Assembly: GCA_030605745.1 (NCBI GenBank)
Contig: JAUWHT010000421.1
Coordinates: 1 to 5,886, forward strand
Direction: 5' to 3'
Length of the DNA: 5,886 bases
Source of the DNA: Pirellulales bacterium
GTDB taxonomy: Bacteria > Planctomycetota > Planctomycetia > Pirellulales > Thermoguttaceae
Shown here in pieces: positions 1 to 5,759 of the stretch (positions are counted from its first letter, which is position 1; every line of letters begins with the position of its first letter). A model generated the notes under the pieces. That model was not told where the DNA came from. It was given only the letters and a program-made list of their open reading frames with translations, and did not search any database. The translations under genes were made by a program, and so were the position numbers.

Positions 1-57
1 GTGTTTCAATTTCCTTCGTACGTTGGGCTCCAACGCCCGGATTTCGTCCGTCGTCAT
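1..57 (-). CDS. Outward-reading partial gene start, possible transposase (5' end only)
   Basis: On the minus strand an ATG at 57-55 opens a frame that runs off the window edge: MTTDEIRALEPNVRRKLKH, 19 codons. A strong ribosome binding site (GGAGGTG, complement of 62-68) sits 6 bases upstream when measured from GGAGG. The identical start occurs at the right end because both lie in the inverted repeat. A gene repeated in inverted orientation at both borders, beginning about 84 bases inside the repeat edge, fits an insertion-sequence transposase. The N-terminal residues loosely resemble the openings of DDE-type transposases, but 19 residues are too few to assign a family. An overlapping frame from an ATG at 70-68 is also open but lacks an upstream ribosome binding site. 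Confidence 0.45.
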   Translation of the reverse strand, partial: MTTDEIRALEPNVRRKLKH

Positions 58-141
58 CTTTCACCTCCATGTGTTGTACACCGTTATCGGCGTTCGCCTG
101 TGGAGGTCTTGAGCTAATGTGGCGCTGTCATATTAGGCAGT
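1..141. repeat. Left copy of a perfect 141-bp terminal inverted repeat
   Basis: Bases 1-141 are the exact reverse complement of 5746-5886. Identity stops at once on the inner side: base 142 is A, where the other arm gives G. The arm contains an outward gene start on the minus strand and its ribosome binding site at 62-68. Near its inner edge is a small internal palindrome (CTAAT at 114-118, ATTAG at 132-136). Read from the inner edge outward, the tip of the repeat is ACTGCCTAATATGACAGCG, a candidate insertion-sequence end. The length equals the largest default k-mer of a widely used metagenome assembler, so the visible 141 bp is probably only the inner edge of a longer repeat. Confidence 0.95.
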
Positions 142-463
142 AATTTGCGACCGCACAAGGCGGTCGATGGGGATTTATGGACAAACGTGAACTTGTTTTT
201 GGACACCCTGTCATGGCGAAGGAAGACCCGTACGAGAAGGCCAAACTGACCATCTGCCCCTTATTGAGGCTTTCGCAACGTTTTAGCGGAATGCAGTATT
301 TGCGTGATTCTCGCGGGTCCAATAGCCAGGGGACAACGTCCCGCGGGTGCATCACCGCGACGCGTTGCGCGGACGGCTATTTACTCTACGCCGATCCGAG
401 GCAACGAGAAAGGGGGCAGAGAGACTGGATTATCTCGGCCGGACATGCTATGATCGAGGTAAT
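142..463. other. Gene-poor stretch between the left repeat and the HEAT-like gene
   Basis: No convincing gene is seen in these 322 bases. A frame from an ATG at 177 to a stop at 465-467 (96 codons) is open. Its TGA overlaps the next gene's ATG as ATGA, the pattern of coupled genes, and GGGGA lies 4 bases before its ATG. Its residues match nothing recognisable, and its third positions are much less GC-rich than those of the gene that follows, so it is left uncalled. A small hairpin (GGGAC at 330-334, GTCCC at 338-342) is nested inside a wider pair, CGCGGG at 312-317 with CCCGCG at 340-345. No tRNA or terminator was recognised. Confidence 0.5.
446..454 (+). promoter_or_regulatory. Possible extended -10 promoter element before the HEAT-like gene
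   Basis: TGC followed by TATGAT (449-454) matches an extended -10 element, with five of six bases of the -10 consensus. The corresponding -35 position (426-431, TGGATT) is poor. Transcription would begin near 461, almost at the ATG at 464, giving a nearly leaderless message. This would fit the weak ribosome binding site there, but the call is tentative. Confidence 0.25.
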
Positions 464-1699
464 ATGAGATGCTTTTGTTATAGTTCTGATCTGATCCGAC
501 TGGTTGCCGGCTTGTCGGCTGTTTTGTTGTTCGTTGGTTACTCATGCCGCGTTGTTGTGGCGCAGCAGGCCCAAGCCGATCCGACGGCCGAAATCGAGAA
601 ACCTGCCGGGGTGACTGCGGCCAAGCCGTATCGTCGGCTTGCAGTCGACCAGCAGCAGAAGAAGGCCCGGTTGCAGATCACGCGGATTCTTCTGGCGGGC
701 AAGTTCGCCGCGGGTCAGCAGGCGCTCTTTGACAAGTACTACAGAAGCTACGCTCTTGCCCGGTGGTCGTTGCCGGAGAACCGGGCCGCGTTGCCGGTCT
801 TCCGCAAAGACCTGCGCAATAATCTGCGGTCCTGCGGTACCGGAGGCAGGCCCGCGGCGGTCCACGATCATCTCAGTGCCCTGGCATTGAAGTACCTCAG
901 CGGCCTGGCCAGGGGGAACTTCCACCCGGCCGTCCGGGTCAACGCCGTGTTGATGATCGGTGAGCTCAACGTCGTGGAAGCATCCAGACCTTCCGATCTG
1001 CCCACCGTCCTGCCGGAAGCACTGCCGGTGTTGCTCAGAACGGTCGCGGACCCGCAGCAACTCGACGCGGTCAAGGTGGCTGCACTGGTGGGAATCGCCC
1101 ACCACGCCAGGCTGGGCGGGATTACCTCGGCCGAAGACCGCGCGGCGGTGACCCGGGCGATGCTGGCTCTGGCAGGGGCCAAGGGAGCAGCCGGCCGATC
1201 GGCAGCCGGGCACGCTTGGATGCGGGCTCAGGCCGTTGAGGTGCTCGGTAAGCTGAAGTCGGTGGGCGCCGCCGGCGAGGTACCCGGGGCACTGGCCGGC
1301 ATAGTCGCCGAGAAGGGGCTACCCTTTTCCACCCGCTGCGCCGCCGCCGAGGCCCTTGGACAGCTCAATTACAGAGCGAGCAGCGGTTTGAACGCTTCGC
1401 AGTTGGCCGCCGCGTTGGGCCAATTGGCAGAGGAAGTCTGTGCGGCGGAAGCCGAGGCCGAAACCATTTCCCGCCGCCGGCTTAAGACACGCCTCAGCGC
1501 CGCCTCGGTCGGACTGACCGGCATCGCGACCCTTGCGACCGGACCGCCGCGCCAAGCGTTCGTCGGTGCACTGGAAAAACCGCTCTCCACGATGCTAGAC
1601 ATCATCGCAGACAAGAGGCTCGACGACCAACAGATGATGGAACGGGTCAACCAGGAAGCGGCCAAGCTGCGAACCGCCCTGACGAAAAGGCCGAAGTAG
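464..1699 (+). CDS. Exported HEAT-repeat-like helical protein of unknown function
   Basis: The 411-residue product is probably exported and acts outside the cytoplasm. Residues 10-27 form a hydrophobic core, followed by VVA-QQ with likely signal peptidase I cleavage after Ala33. A Cys at 28 lacks a proper lipobox, so a lipoprotein is less likely. The mature protein is Ala/Leu-rich and helical. HEAT-like units of the A-AA--LG-L type occur near residues 154-168 (HPAVRVNAVLMIGEL), 200-215, 250-268 and 288-303 (FSTRCAAAEALGQLNY). Such arrays usually mediate protein-protein binding, and no catalytic motif is seen. The ATG at 464 was chosen because it starts directly before the signal sequence. Its ribosome binding site is weak (GAGGT at 456-460, 3 bases away). 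An in-frame GTG at 347 would add 39 residues that hide the signal peptide. Codon use is GC-rich, like the dehydrogenase gene that begins 81 bases downstream. Confidence 0.8.
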   Translation: MRCFCYSSDLIRLVAGLSAVLLFVGYSCRVVVAQQAQADPTAEIEKPAGVTAAKPYRRLAVDQQQKKARLQITRILLAGKFAAGQQALFDKYYRSYALARWSLPENRAALPVFRKDLRNNLRSCGTGGRPAAVHDHLSALALKYLSGLARGNFHPAVRVNAVLMIGELNVVEASRPSDLPTVLPEALPVLLRTVADPQQLDAVKVAALVGIAHHARLGGITSAEDRAAVTRAMLALAGAKGAAGRSAAGHAWMRAQAVEVLGKLKSVGAAGEVPGALAGIVAEKGLPFSTRCAAAEALGQLNYRASSGLNASQLAAALGQLAEEVCAAEAEAETISRRRLKTRLSAASVGLTGIATLATGPPRQAFVGALEKPLSTMLDIIADKRLDDQQMMERVNQEAAKLRTALTKRPK

Positions 1700-1751
1700 G
1701 CCGAGTTGGGCAACGGAAACAAGTGTGCCACTGCTTGGACGACAAACTTGC

Positions 1752-1771
1752 TTTTGCGCAACCACGCAAAA
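1752..1771. repeat. Perfect 7-bp inverted repeat just before the dehydrogenase start
   Basis: TTTTGCG (1752-1758) and CGCAAAA (1765-1771) pair perfectly around a 6-base loop. The hairpin ends 9 bases before the ATG at 1781, where a ribosome binding site would lie. It could be an operator or a translational hairpin. It has no following T-run, so a terminator is unlikely. If the dehydrogenase instead starts at the TTG at 1706, this sequence is coding and the pairing may be chance. Confidence 0.4.
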
Positions 1772-1780
1772 CCGGACAAG

Positions 1781-3124
1781 ATGGCTCAACAGCGCGCACT
1801 TGAAAACGTCCGTTCGCTGGTGGAACGCAACCGGCAGGACTCCGGACTCGATCGGGCGTCGGCCGAGCCGCGCGAGGTCCACTCGGTGGGGATTATCGGG
1901 GCCGGTATGATGGGGACCGCAATTGCGGCGGTCTATCTGAAGCGGAACCAGCCGGTGGTGATCACCGACACCGACGAAAACGCGCGGCGCGGCGCGGCGA
2001 CGAAAATCGTCGCCGAACTGGCCCACGACTCGGCCGACCAAACGCCGCGGCAACTCGTCGACCGGCTCCTTCAAGTGACAACCGATATCGCGGCCGTTGC
2101 CCGGTGCGACCTGGTCATCGAATCGGTCGTCGAGACCCTTTCGGCCAAACAGCAGTTGTACGCCGAGGTCGAGGGGCAGATGACCGGCGGTGCGGTCCTG
2201 GCCTCGAACACCTCGACGATCCCGATCGGTCAGTTGGCCCACGGGCTGGCCGATCCGACGCGGTTCTGCGGGCTGCACTTCTTCCACCCGGTCCGCCGGC
2301 GCCCGCTGGTGGAAGTCGTTCGTGGGCTCCGGACTTCCGACCAGACGATCGCCAAGGCGGTTGCCCACGCCAAGGCGATCGGCAAGATGCCTATTGTGGT
2401 GGAGGACGGGCCGGGGTTTCTGGTCAACCGGCTGCTGTTGCCGTACCTGGGCGAGGCCATGGAGCTGCTGCTGGAAGGGGCCCGGATCGAGGCCGTCGAG
2501 CGGGCAGCAACCGAGTTCGGCATGGAGAAGGGGCCGCTGCGACTGGCCGACGAGATCGGGCTGGACACGACGCTTCAGGGTGGCTGGGTGCTGGCGGAGG
2601 CGTTTCCGGACCGTGTTGCCGGCTCCGGGCTGCTGGTCGCCATGATCAAGGCGGGGCGTTTAGGCCGGAAGTCGGGGGCAGGCTTCTTCTCGTACGCCAC
2701 CGGGCGGGGTGAAACCACCACGACACAGCCGGACGCGGCTGTCGCGGAGATTATCGCCCAGTGGGCCCGGCCGCCGCAGAAGCATACCGCCCAATCGATC
2801 ACCCACCGACTGCTGCTGCCGATGGTCCTGGAAGCGACGCGGATCTTCGAGGAACGCAAGGTTCGCGACCCGCGGGACATTGACCTGGGCGCGATTTTCG
2901 GGCTGGGTTTTCCGGTCTGGCGGGGTGGGTTGCTCTGGTGGGCCGATACGCTCTCGGCGACGCGAATCATCGAAATGTTGCGACCGCTCGAGCGGCTAGG
3001 TCCGCGGGCCCGCCCTACACCCGTCTTACAGGATTTGGCACAAACCGGCGGACGATTCTACGACAGCAGCGAAACGGGCAATACAAGGAGGGTTACTTCC
3101 TGGCCCCGCCGGCCGACCAGATAA
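1781..3124 (+). CDS. L-3-hydroxyacyl-CoA dehydrogenase (C-terminal half of FadB/FadJ type)
   Basis: The 447-residue enzyme should oxidise L-3-hydroxyacyl-CoA to 3-ketoacyl-CoA with NAD+, the third step of fatty-acid beta-oxidation, in the cytoplasm. The Rossmann NAD-binding motif GAGMMG is at about 40-45. The active-site set is Ser145 (SNTS), His166 (GLHFFHP), Glu178 (PLVEV) and Asn216 (FLVNR). Their spacing of 21, 12 and 38 equals that of human HADH (Ser137, His158, Glu170, Asn208). Two C-terminal 3HCDH domains follow, at roughly 212-305 and 340-430, the second containing GLGFPVWRGG. This is the layout of the dehydrogenase half of FadB/FadJ. The N-terminal enoyl-CoA hydratase half is absent, yet residues 1-35 look like the linker that joins the two halves. 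The start is uncertain: the ATG at 1781 has no clear ribosome binding site, and an in-frame TTG at 1706 would add 25 residues. The stop TAA is at 3122-3124. Confidence 0.9.
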   Translation: MAQQRALENVRSLVERNRQDSGLDRASAEPREVHSVGIIGAGMMGTAIAAVYLKRNQPVVITDTDENARRGAATKIVAELAHDSADQTPRQLVDRLLQVTTDIAAVARCDLVIESVVETLSAKQQLYAEVEGQMTGGAVLASNTSTIPIGQLAHGLADPTRFCGLHFFHPVRRRPLVEVVRGLRTSDQTIAKAVAHAKAIGKMPIVVEDGPGFLVNRLLLPYLGEAMELLLEGARIEAVERAATEFGMEKGPLRLADEIGLDTTLQGGWVLAEAFPDRVAGSGLLVAMIKAGRLGRKSGAGFFSYATGRGETTTTQPDAAVAEIIAQWARPPQKHTAQSITHRLLLPMVLEATRIFEERKVRDPRDIDLGAIFGLGFPVWRGGLLWWADTLSATRIIEMLRPLERLGPRARPTPVLQDLAQTGGRFYDSSETGNTRRVTSWPRRPTR

Positions 3125-3127
3125 TTG

Positions 3128-3144
3128 GGGGTGACCTTCACCCT
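3128..3144 (+). terminator. Hairpin just after the dehydrogenase stop, possible weak terminator
   Basis: GGGTGA (3129-3134) pairs perfectly with TCACCC (3138-3143) around a 3-base loop, and one G-T pair extends it. It begins 3 bases after the stop codon. No T-run follows, so it is not a canonical intrinsic terminator. It could mark a 3' end or a Rho-dependent site. Confidence 0.3.
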
Positions 3145-3247
3145 GCCATGGTGGTAAGCTTTGGCGGGAAAGGTGGCCTTGTGCGAACCATGGGCCCCTC
3201 TCTAGATGTAATTCCTGGAAATTCTTCGATCGGAGCGATGCTAGCTA

Positions 3248-3275
3248 TTGACGTACACGTCAGAATGGCTATAAT
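3248..3275 (+). promoter_or_regulatory. Near-consensus housekeeping promoter
   Basis: TTGACG (3248-3253) is five of six bases of the -35 consensus. After a 16-base spacer comes a perfect -10 TATAAT (3270-3275). Transcription would start near 3282, about 217 bases before the GTG of the small acidic gene, the first gene downstream. This is the best promoter in the window. Confidence 0.6.
3249..3262. promoter_or_regulatory. Palindrome overlapping the -35 box, candidate operator
   Basis: TGACGT (3249-3254) and ACGTCA (3257-3262) form a perfect 6-bp inverted repeat around a 2-base centre. It covers most of the -35 box and the start of the spacer. This is where a dimeric repressor would block RNA polymerase. 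No specific regulator is identified. Confidence 0.4.
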
Positions 3276-3484
3276 ACAGGAAAGCGTCGAGAGGACGTGG
3301 TCCAATTGGTACCAGATTTGGATCAGTTACATTGTTGAGCTCGCCGATTTCAATTAAACGACAGGCGAGTCGTGGATATCCTTGCTTCGTCCGAAGGCTA
3401 AGGGTAGTGGGTGTCTGCGATCGTTTCTTGCATTGACGGCGGGCCGGCATGGACGGCCGCGCCACGAACATTTGCATCACGTTT

Positions 3485-3492
3485 GGGAGGGG
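3485..3492 (+). promoter_or_regulatory. Ribosome binding site that fixes the small acidic gene's start
   Basis: GGGAGGGG ends 6 bases before the GTG at 3499, at good spacing. No comparable site precedes the in-frame TTG at 3382, so the shorter product is preferred. Confidence 0.65.
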
Positions 3493-3498
3493 ATTGAC

Positions 3499-3768
3499 GT
3501 GGCCGAAATCAAGATTTGCTTGGTCGTTCCGGATGGGGAGGGGATGGGTCAGGCCAGGCTGGAAATGTTCGACGAGTTGACCCGGGTGGTTGAGAAGTAT
3601 GGCAGTCACATCAGTGAACTCTCCGGCGCTTCAGCCACAGGGGATCCGCTGCCGGAAGAGATCACCGGCGAGGAACCAGCCATCGCAAGGGCGGCGACAG
3701 ACGTTCCGGTTGATGCGGCGGCAAACAAGAGAATTTTCGACTGGGAAGAACTCCCAGATGAGCTGTAA
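3499..3768 (+). CDS. Small very acidic protein of unknown function (89 aa)
   Basis: I do not recognise this protein. From the GTG at 3499 it has 89 residues. Residues 3-10 (EIKICLVV) look like a beta strand. Residues 19-42 (QARLEMFDELTRVVEKYG and on) look like an amphipathic helix. The rest is an Ala/Glu/Asp-rich, probably flexible tail ending IFDWEELPDEL. It has 20 Asp/Glu against 7 Lys/Arg, a net charge near -13, with one Cys, no signal peptide and no membrane segment. The strong ribosome binding site and upstream promoter argue that it is expressed. It is 530 bases before the cysteine-peptidase-like gene and probably not in one operon with it. A small partner or substrate, an antitoxin-like or adaptor protein are all conceivable, but nothing in the sequence decides. 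The in-frame TTG at 3382 would add 39 basic residues and is disfavoured. Confidence 0.6.
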   Translation: MAEIKICLVVPDGEGMGQARLEMFDELTRVVEKYGSHISELSGASATGDPLPEEITGEEPAIARAATDVPVDAAANKRIFDWEELPDEL

Positions 3769-4120
3769 TGGCATCCCGCCCGCCTAACTTACCAGCCCCT
3801 TATTAGCCTGCGATCAGAGTTGTGCGGGCCGTGCTGTGGGCGCTTGTGGGCCGCGCCCGTGACTCGACCAGCCTCCCATCATCCTCGCCATGGCCGGCTT
3901 CTCTACTTAGGCTTGCCAGATTGCTCGCGGGCGCATGACGGCAGCCGGCACCCCAAATCAGCCCCAGTCGCCGAGGGATACCGAATTGGTTGATCGGCAT
4001 CGATCCTGACATTGTGCGCGGGGCAACATAGCCGTTGGCGACCGGCGGGTGGGCGTGAAATCCTTCCGGTGCACCCCTGGCAGTATCGACTCGTAGCCGG
4101 TATATTCTGTTTCTACATGG

Positions 4121-4155
4121 GGATCGAACGGTTTTCGATCTCCGCGGCGTTTTTT
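4121..4155 (+). terminator. Hairpin followed by six Ts, weak terminator candidate
   Basis: GATCGAA (4122-4128) pairs perfectly with TTCGATC (4134-4140) around a 5-base loop, with a G-T pair outside. A run of six Ts lies at 4150-4155, but 9 bases after the stem, farther than in a standard intrinsic terminator. It could end a transcript from the small acidic gene about 350 bases upstream. Confidence 0.25.
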
Positions 4156-4215
4156 GCGGGCAGCACCCCTGTGGCGATGGCGCCCCAGTGCAGTCGAGGC
4201 TGCACGAGTTAGCTG

Positions 4216-4237
4216 CTTCCAAAGTGACTTTGGCAAG
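4216..4237. repeat. Inverted repeat upstream of the peptidase-like gene
   Basis: CCAAAG (4219-4224) and CTTTGG (4228-4233) pair perfectly around TGA. CTT (4216-4218) with AAG (4235-4237) extends the stem past a one-base bulge. It lies about 60 bases before the ATG at 4299, a reasonable place for an operator or an mRNA hairpin. No T-run follows. Confidence 0.4.
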
Positions 4238-4283
4238 ATTCCTTCTCGAAGAGTCAGGGCACAAGTAGATGTGGCACTGACGC

Positions 4284-4290
4284 AAGGAGA
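4284..4290 (+). promoter_or_regulatory. Ribosome binding site that fixes the peptidase-like gene's start
   Basis: AAGGAGA ends 8 bases before the ATG at 4299. The in-frame TTG at 4293 is only 2 bases away, too close, so the ATG is chosen. Confidence 0.75.
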
Positions 4291-4298
4291 CTTTGACG

Positions 4299-5759
4299 AT
4301 GCCTGATCGATTCTCCACGACTGGAATACCGCTGACCGACGTGTTCTCTTGGCGAAAGGAGCGTCCCTGCCGATTTGAGCATCCCAGTCAGCCCAAGGCA
4401 CTCACAGCCTGTCCTCCCATGTGTCCCTATCGCAGAGAATGCGACAGCACGGCCGGCAGACTCCCGCTCAGTTTGGCATATGGACGGGCGATACGCGTGA
4501 CGCTGACGGAGGAGAGTTCCAGCATCGTTGTGCGTTCTGAGCATTTGTACAACAAGGACGAGCGGCATCGGTTATGTCTTCGAAAACACATTTATGAGCT
4601 TGATGGGCCACCCGAAAAGCGATTCAAGATGACTTCAGCCGTCATACTGGCCGTCGAAGATCACATTAAGGATCATATTGAGTCTGGGGAACGGAGACTA
4701 CCTGAGGATACTTCTCGAAAGGTCGTAGAGATTCTCAATCGGTTTGTAACGGGCGGCGATGGGTACACAGATCCCGATCCGGTACTAGAGAGCCTTTCTA
4801 CAGGATTGTCCAACTTAGGAATTGACATCTTGGGCTGTGAGGCGATCAAGAGAATAGTCAGGCAACACGCGACTGCTGTGCTGGCATGTCATCCTATCGG
4901 AGAAAAGGAGATTCTCTCCAGGTACATTGGGTTCGTGGATATCCGGACCCATTCAATGTTGGCCCCGTTGGCCATGGGCCTGCTCGTCCCACCGCGCGAT
5001 TTGCGGCACGACCCGGCAGTAACCATCGTGTCCGGCGAGTATGGCCGGATTTTCGGCGCCCACGGGTTTGCGAGCACGGTCTTCAGTATGCACGATCCTG
5101 GAGCAGGGGGCGCCCATTGTGCGCAAGCATGCATCATCATGACACTTGCGGCGGTGGCTGATCGTGGTACGAAGGTCCTGGGAAGCTATGATGTCACATA
5201 CTTGGGAAAAGATCCAGTACAATGGGACGCCCCCAAGAACAATTGCATTGCAAATCAGCCCGGTTGCAGCAGTGCGTTTCACATTGACGGACTAAGGTTG
5301 CACGAGATCGTCAAAGTACTACAGTGTCCGGAGTGCAATGCCAGTGTCGTCGGTATGAGTGTTCCGTCGAGTTGGACCAGCTACCGTATGTGCAGCCGTC
5401 TTATTGAAGCCTACGTGTCCGCACGCTATCCGGTAATCATGGCAGTAGACACGGGCAAATGGTATGGGTACGACACAGAGGTGTCTATAGGACACTCTGT
5501 CGTGATCGTTGGCATTCGCAGATCCAGTCAAGAAGAACATGCGCCCAAGCTACAGCGTCAGTCCGAGTTGAGTGTCTCTCCGGCCATGAATGAGAAAACC
5601 CAACTGATCGTTCACGACCCAGGCTACCAACCGTTTCTGAAGCGACCTTTCAATGAGTGCGTCAAGGCGGCAGGGGCTTTCGCGAAACAGGGGAGGGTTC
5701 AACTGGTGTTCACCGCAGACGCCAAGATCCGATTGCACGCGTACCACTGCCTAATATGA
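4299..5759 (+). CDS. Cysteine-rich C39-like (papain-fold) cysteine peptidase-like protein
   Basis: The 486-residue protein has no signal peptide or clear membrane segment. The C-terminal half resembles C39-like papain-fold peptidases. HCAQACIIM aligns with the family's DCGxAC motif, with Cys274 the likely nucleophile. GHSVVIVGI holds His399, and IVHDPG holds Asp440, in the order Cys-His-Asp. The usual upstream oxyanion-hole Gln is not evident, so activity is uncertain and a binding or transfer role is possible. The N-terminal region is not recognised. It has a cysteine cluster at C24, C38, C42 and C48, and a second set (C316, C323, and C343/C346 as CPEC) lies inside the peptidase-like part. 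Both could bind zinc; there are 16 cysteines in all. Sampled GC is near 50%, far below the left-hand genes. The last three codons and the stop lie inside the inverted repeat, so the natural C-terminus may be lost. Confidence 0.65.
   Translation: MPDRFSTTGIPLTDVFSWRKERPCRFEHPSQPKALTACPPMCPYRRECDSTAGRLPLSLAYGRAIRVTLTEESSSIVVRSEHLYNKDERHRLCLRKHIYELDGPPEKRFKMTSAVILAVEDHIKDHIESGERRLPEDTSRKVVEILNRFVTGGDGYTDPDPVLESLSTGLSNLGIDILGCEAIKRIVRQHATAVLACHPIGEKEILSRYIGFVDIRTHSMLAPLAMGLLVPPRDLRHDPAVTIVSGEYGRIFGAHGFASTVFSMHDPGAGGAHCAQACIIMTLAAVADRGTKVLGSYDVTYLGKDPVQWDAPKNNCIANQPGCSSAFHIDGLRLHEIVKVLQCPECNASVVGMSVPSSWTSYRMCSRLIEAYVSARYPVIMAVDTGKWYGYDTEVSIGHSVVIVGIRRSSQEEHAPKLQRQSELSVSPAMNEKTQLIVHDPGYQPFLKRPFNECVKAAGAFAKQGRVQLVFTADAKIRLHAYHCLI

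Larger units (their letters stand above)
3125..3498. other. Noncoding stretch and leader before the small acidic gene
   Basis: These 374 bases hold a hairpin right after the dehydrogenase stop, a near-consensus promoter at 3248-3275 and a likely 5' leader of about 215 bases. A frame open from 2938 to 3357 mostly overlaps the dehydrogenase in another frame, and its residues look random, so it is not called. Within the leader are the palindrome CCAATTGG (3302-3309) and a GC-rich hairpin (GGCCG at 3442-3446, CGGCC at 3454-3458). The long structured leader could carry control elements, but no known riboswitch was recognised. Base composition becomes clearly less GC-rich in this stretch. Confidence 0.5.
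3769..4298. other. 530-base gap between the small acidic gene and the peptidase-like gene
   Basis: No convincing gene is seen. Two overlapping minus-strand frames (about 3803-4318 and 3958-4401) are open, but they run into the peptidase-like gene and have Arg/Pro/Ser-rich sequence typical of spurious frames. The gap holds a hairpin with a downstream T-run (4121-4155), a palindrome at 4216-4237, and the ribosome binding site of the next gene. A TATATT at 4101-4106 could be a -10 box but has no good -35 partner. No tRNA was found. The stretch could be a decayed gene or a leader or small RNA, and I cannot tell which. Confidence 0.45.

Noticed and set aside
542..2368. Long minus-strand open frames opposite the HEAT-like and dehydrogenase genes
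   Set aside because: Long antisense frames are expected in GC-rich coding DNA. The plus-strand products have clear signal peptide, HEAT-like and dehydrogenase features.
2938..3357. Plus-strand open frame running past the dehydrogenase stop
   Set aside because: Its first half is an out-of-frame shadow of the dehydrogenase and its second half spans the promoter and hairpin; the residues resemble no family.
3382..3498. N-terminal extension of the small acidic protein from a TTG start
   Set aside because: There is no ribosome binding site at the TTG, the extension is basic and unlike the rest, and the GTG at 3499 has an excellent site.
4111..4150. Minus-strand TTCGATC resembling a tRNA T-loop
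   Set aside because: The flanking five bases on each side do not pair, and no acceptor or anticodon stem surrounds it.
3803..4401. Two long overlapping minus-strand open frames upstream of and into the peptidase-like gene
   Set aside because: They overlap a better supported gene start on the other strand, have Arg/Pro/Ser-rich sequence without recognisable motifs, and neither shows a convincing start signal.
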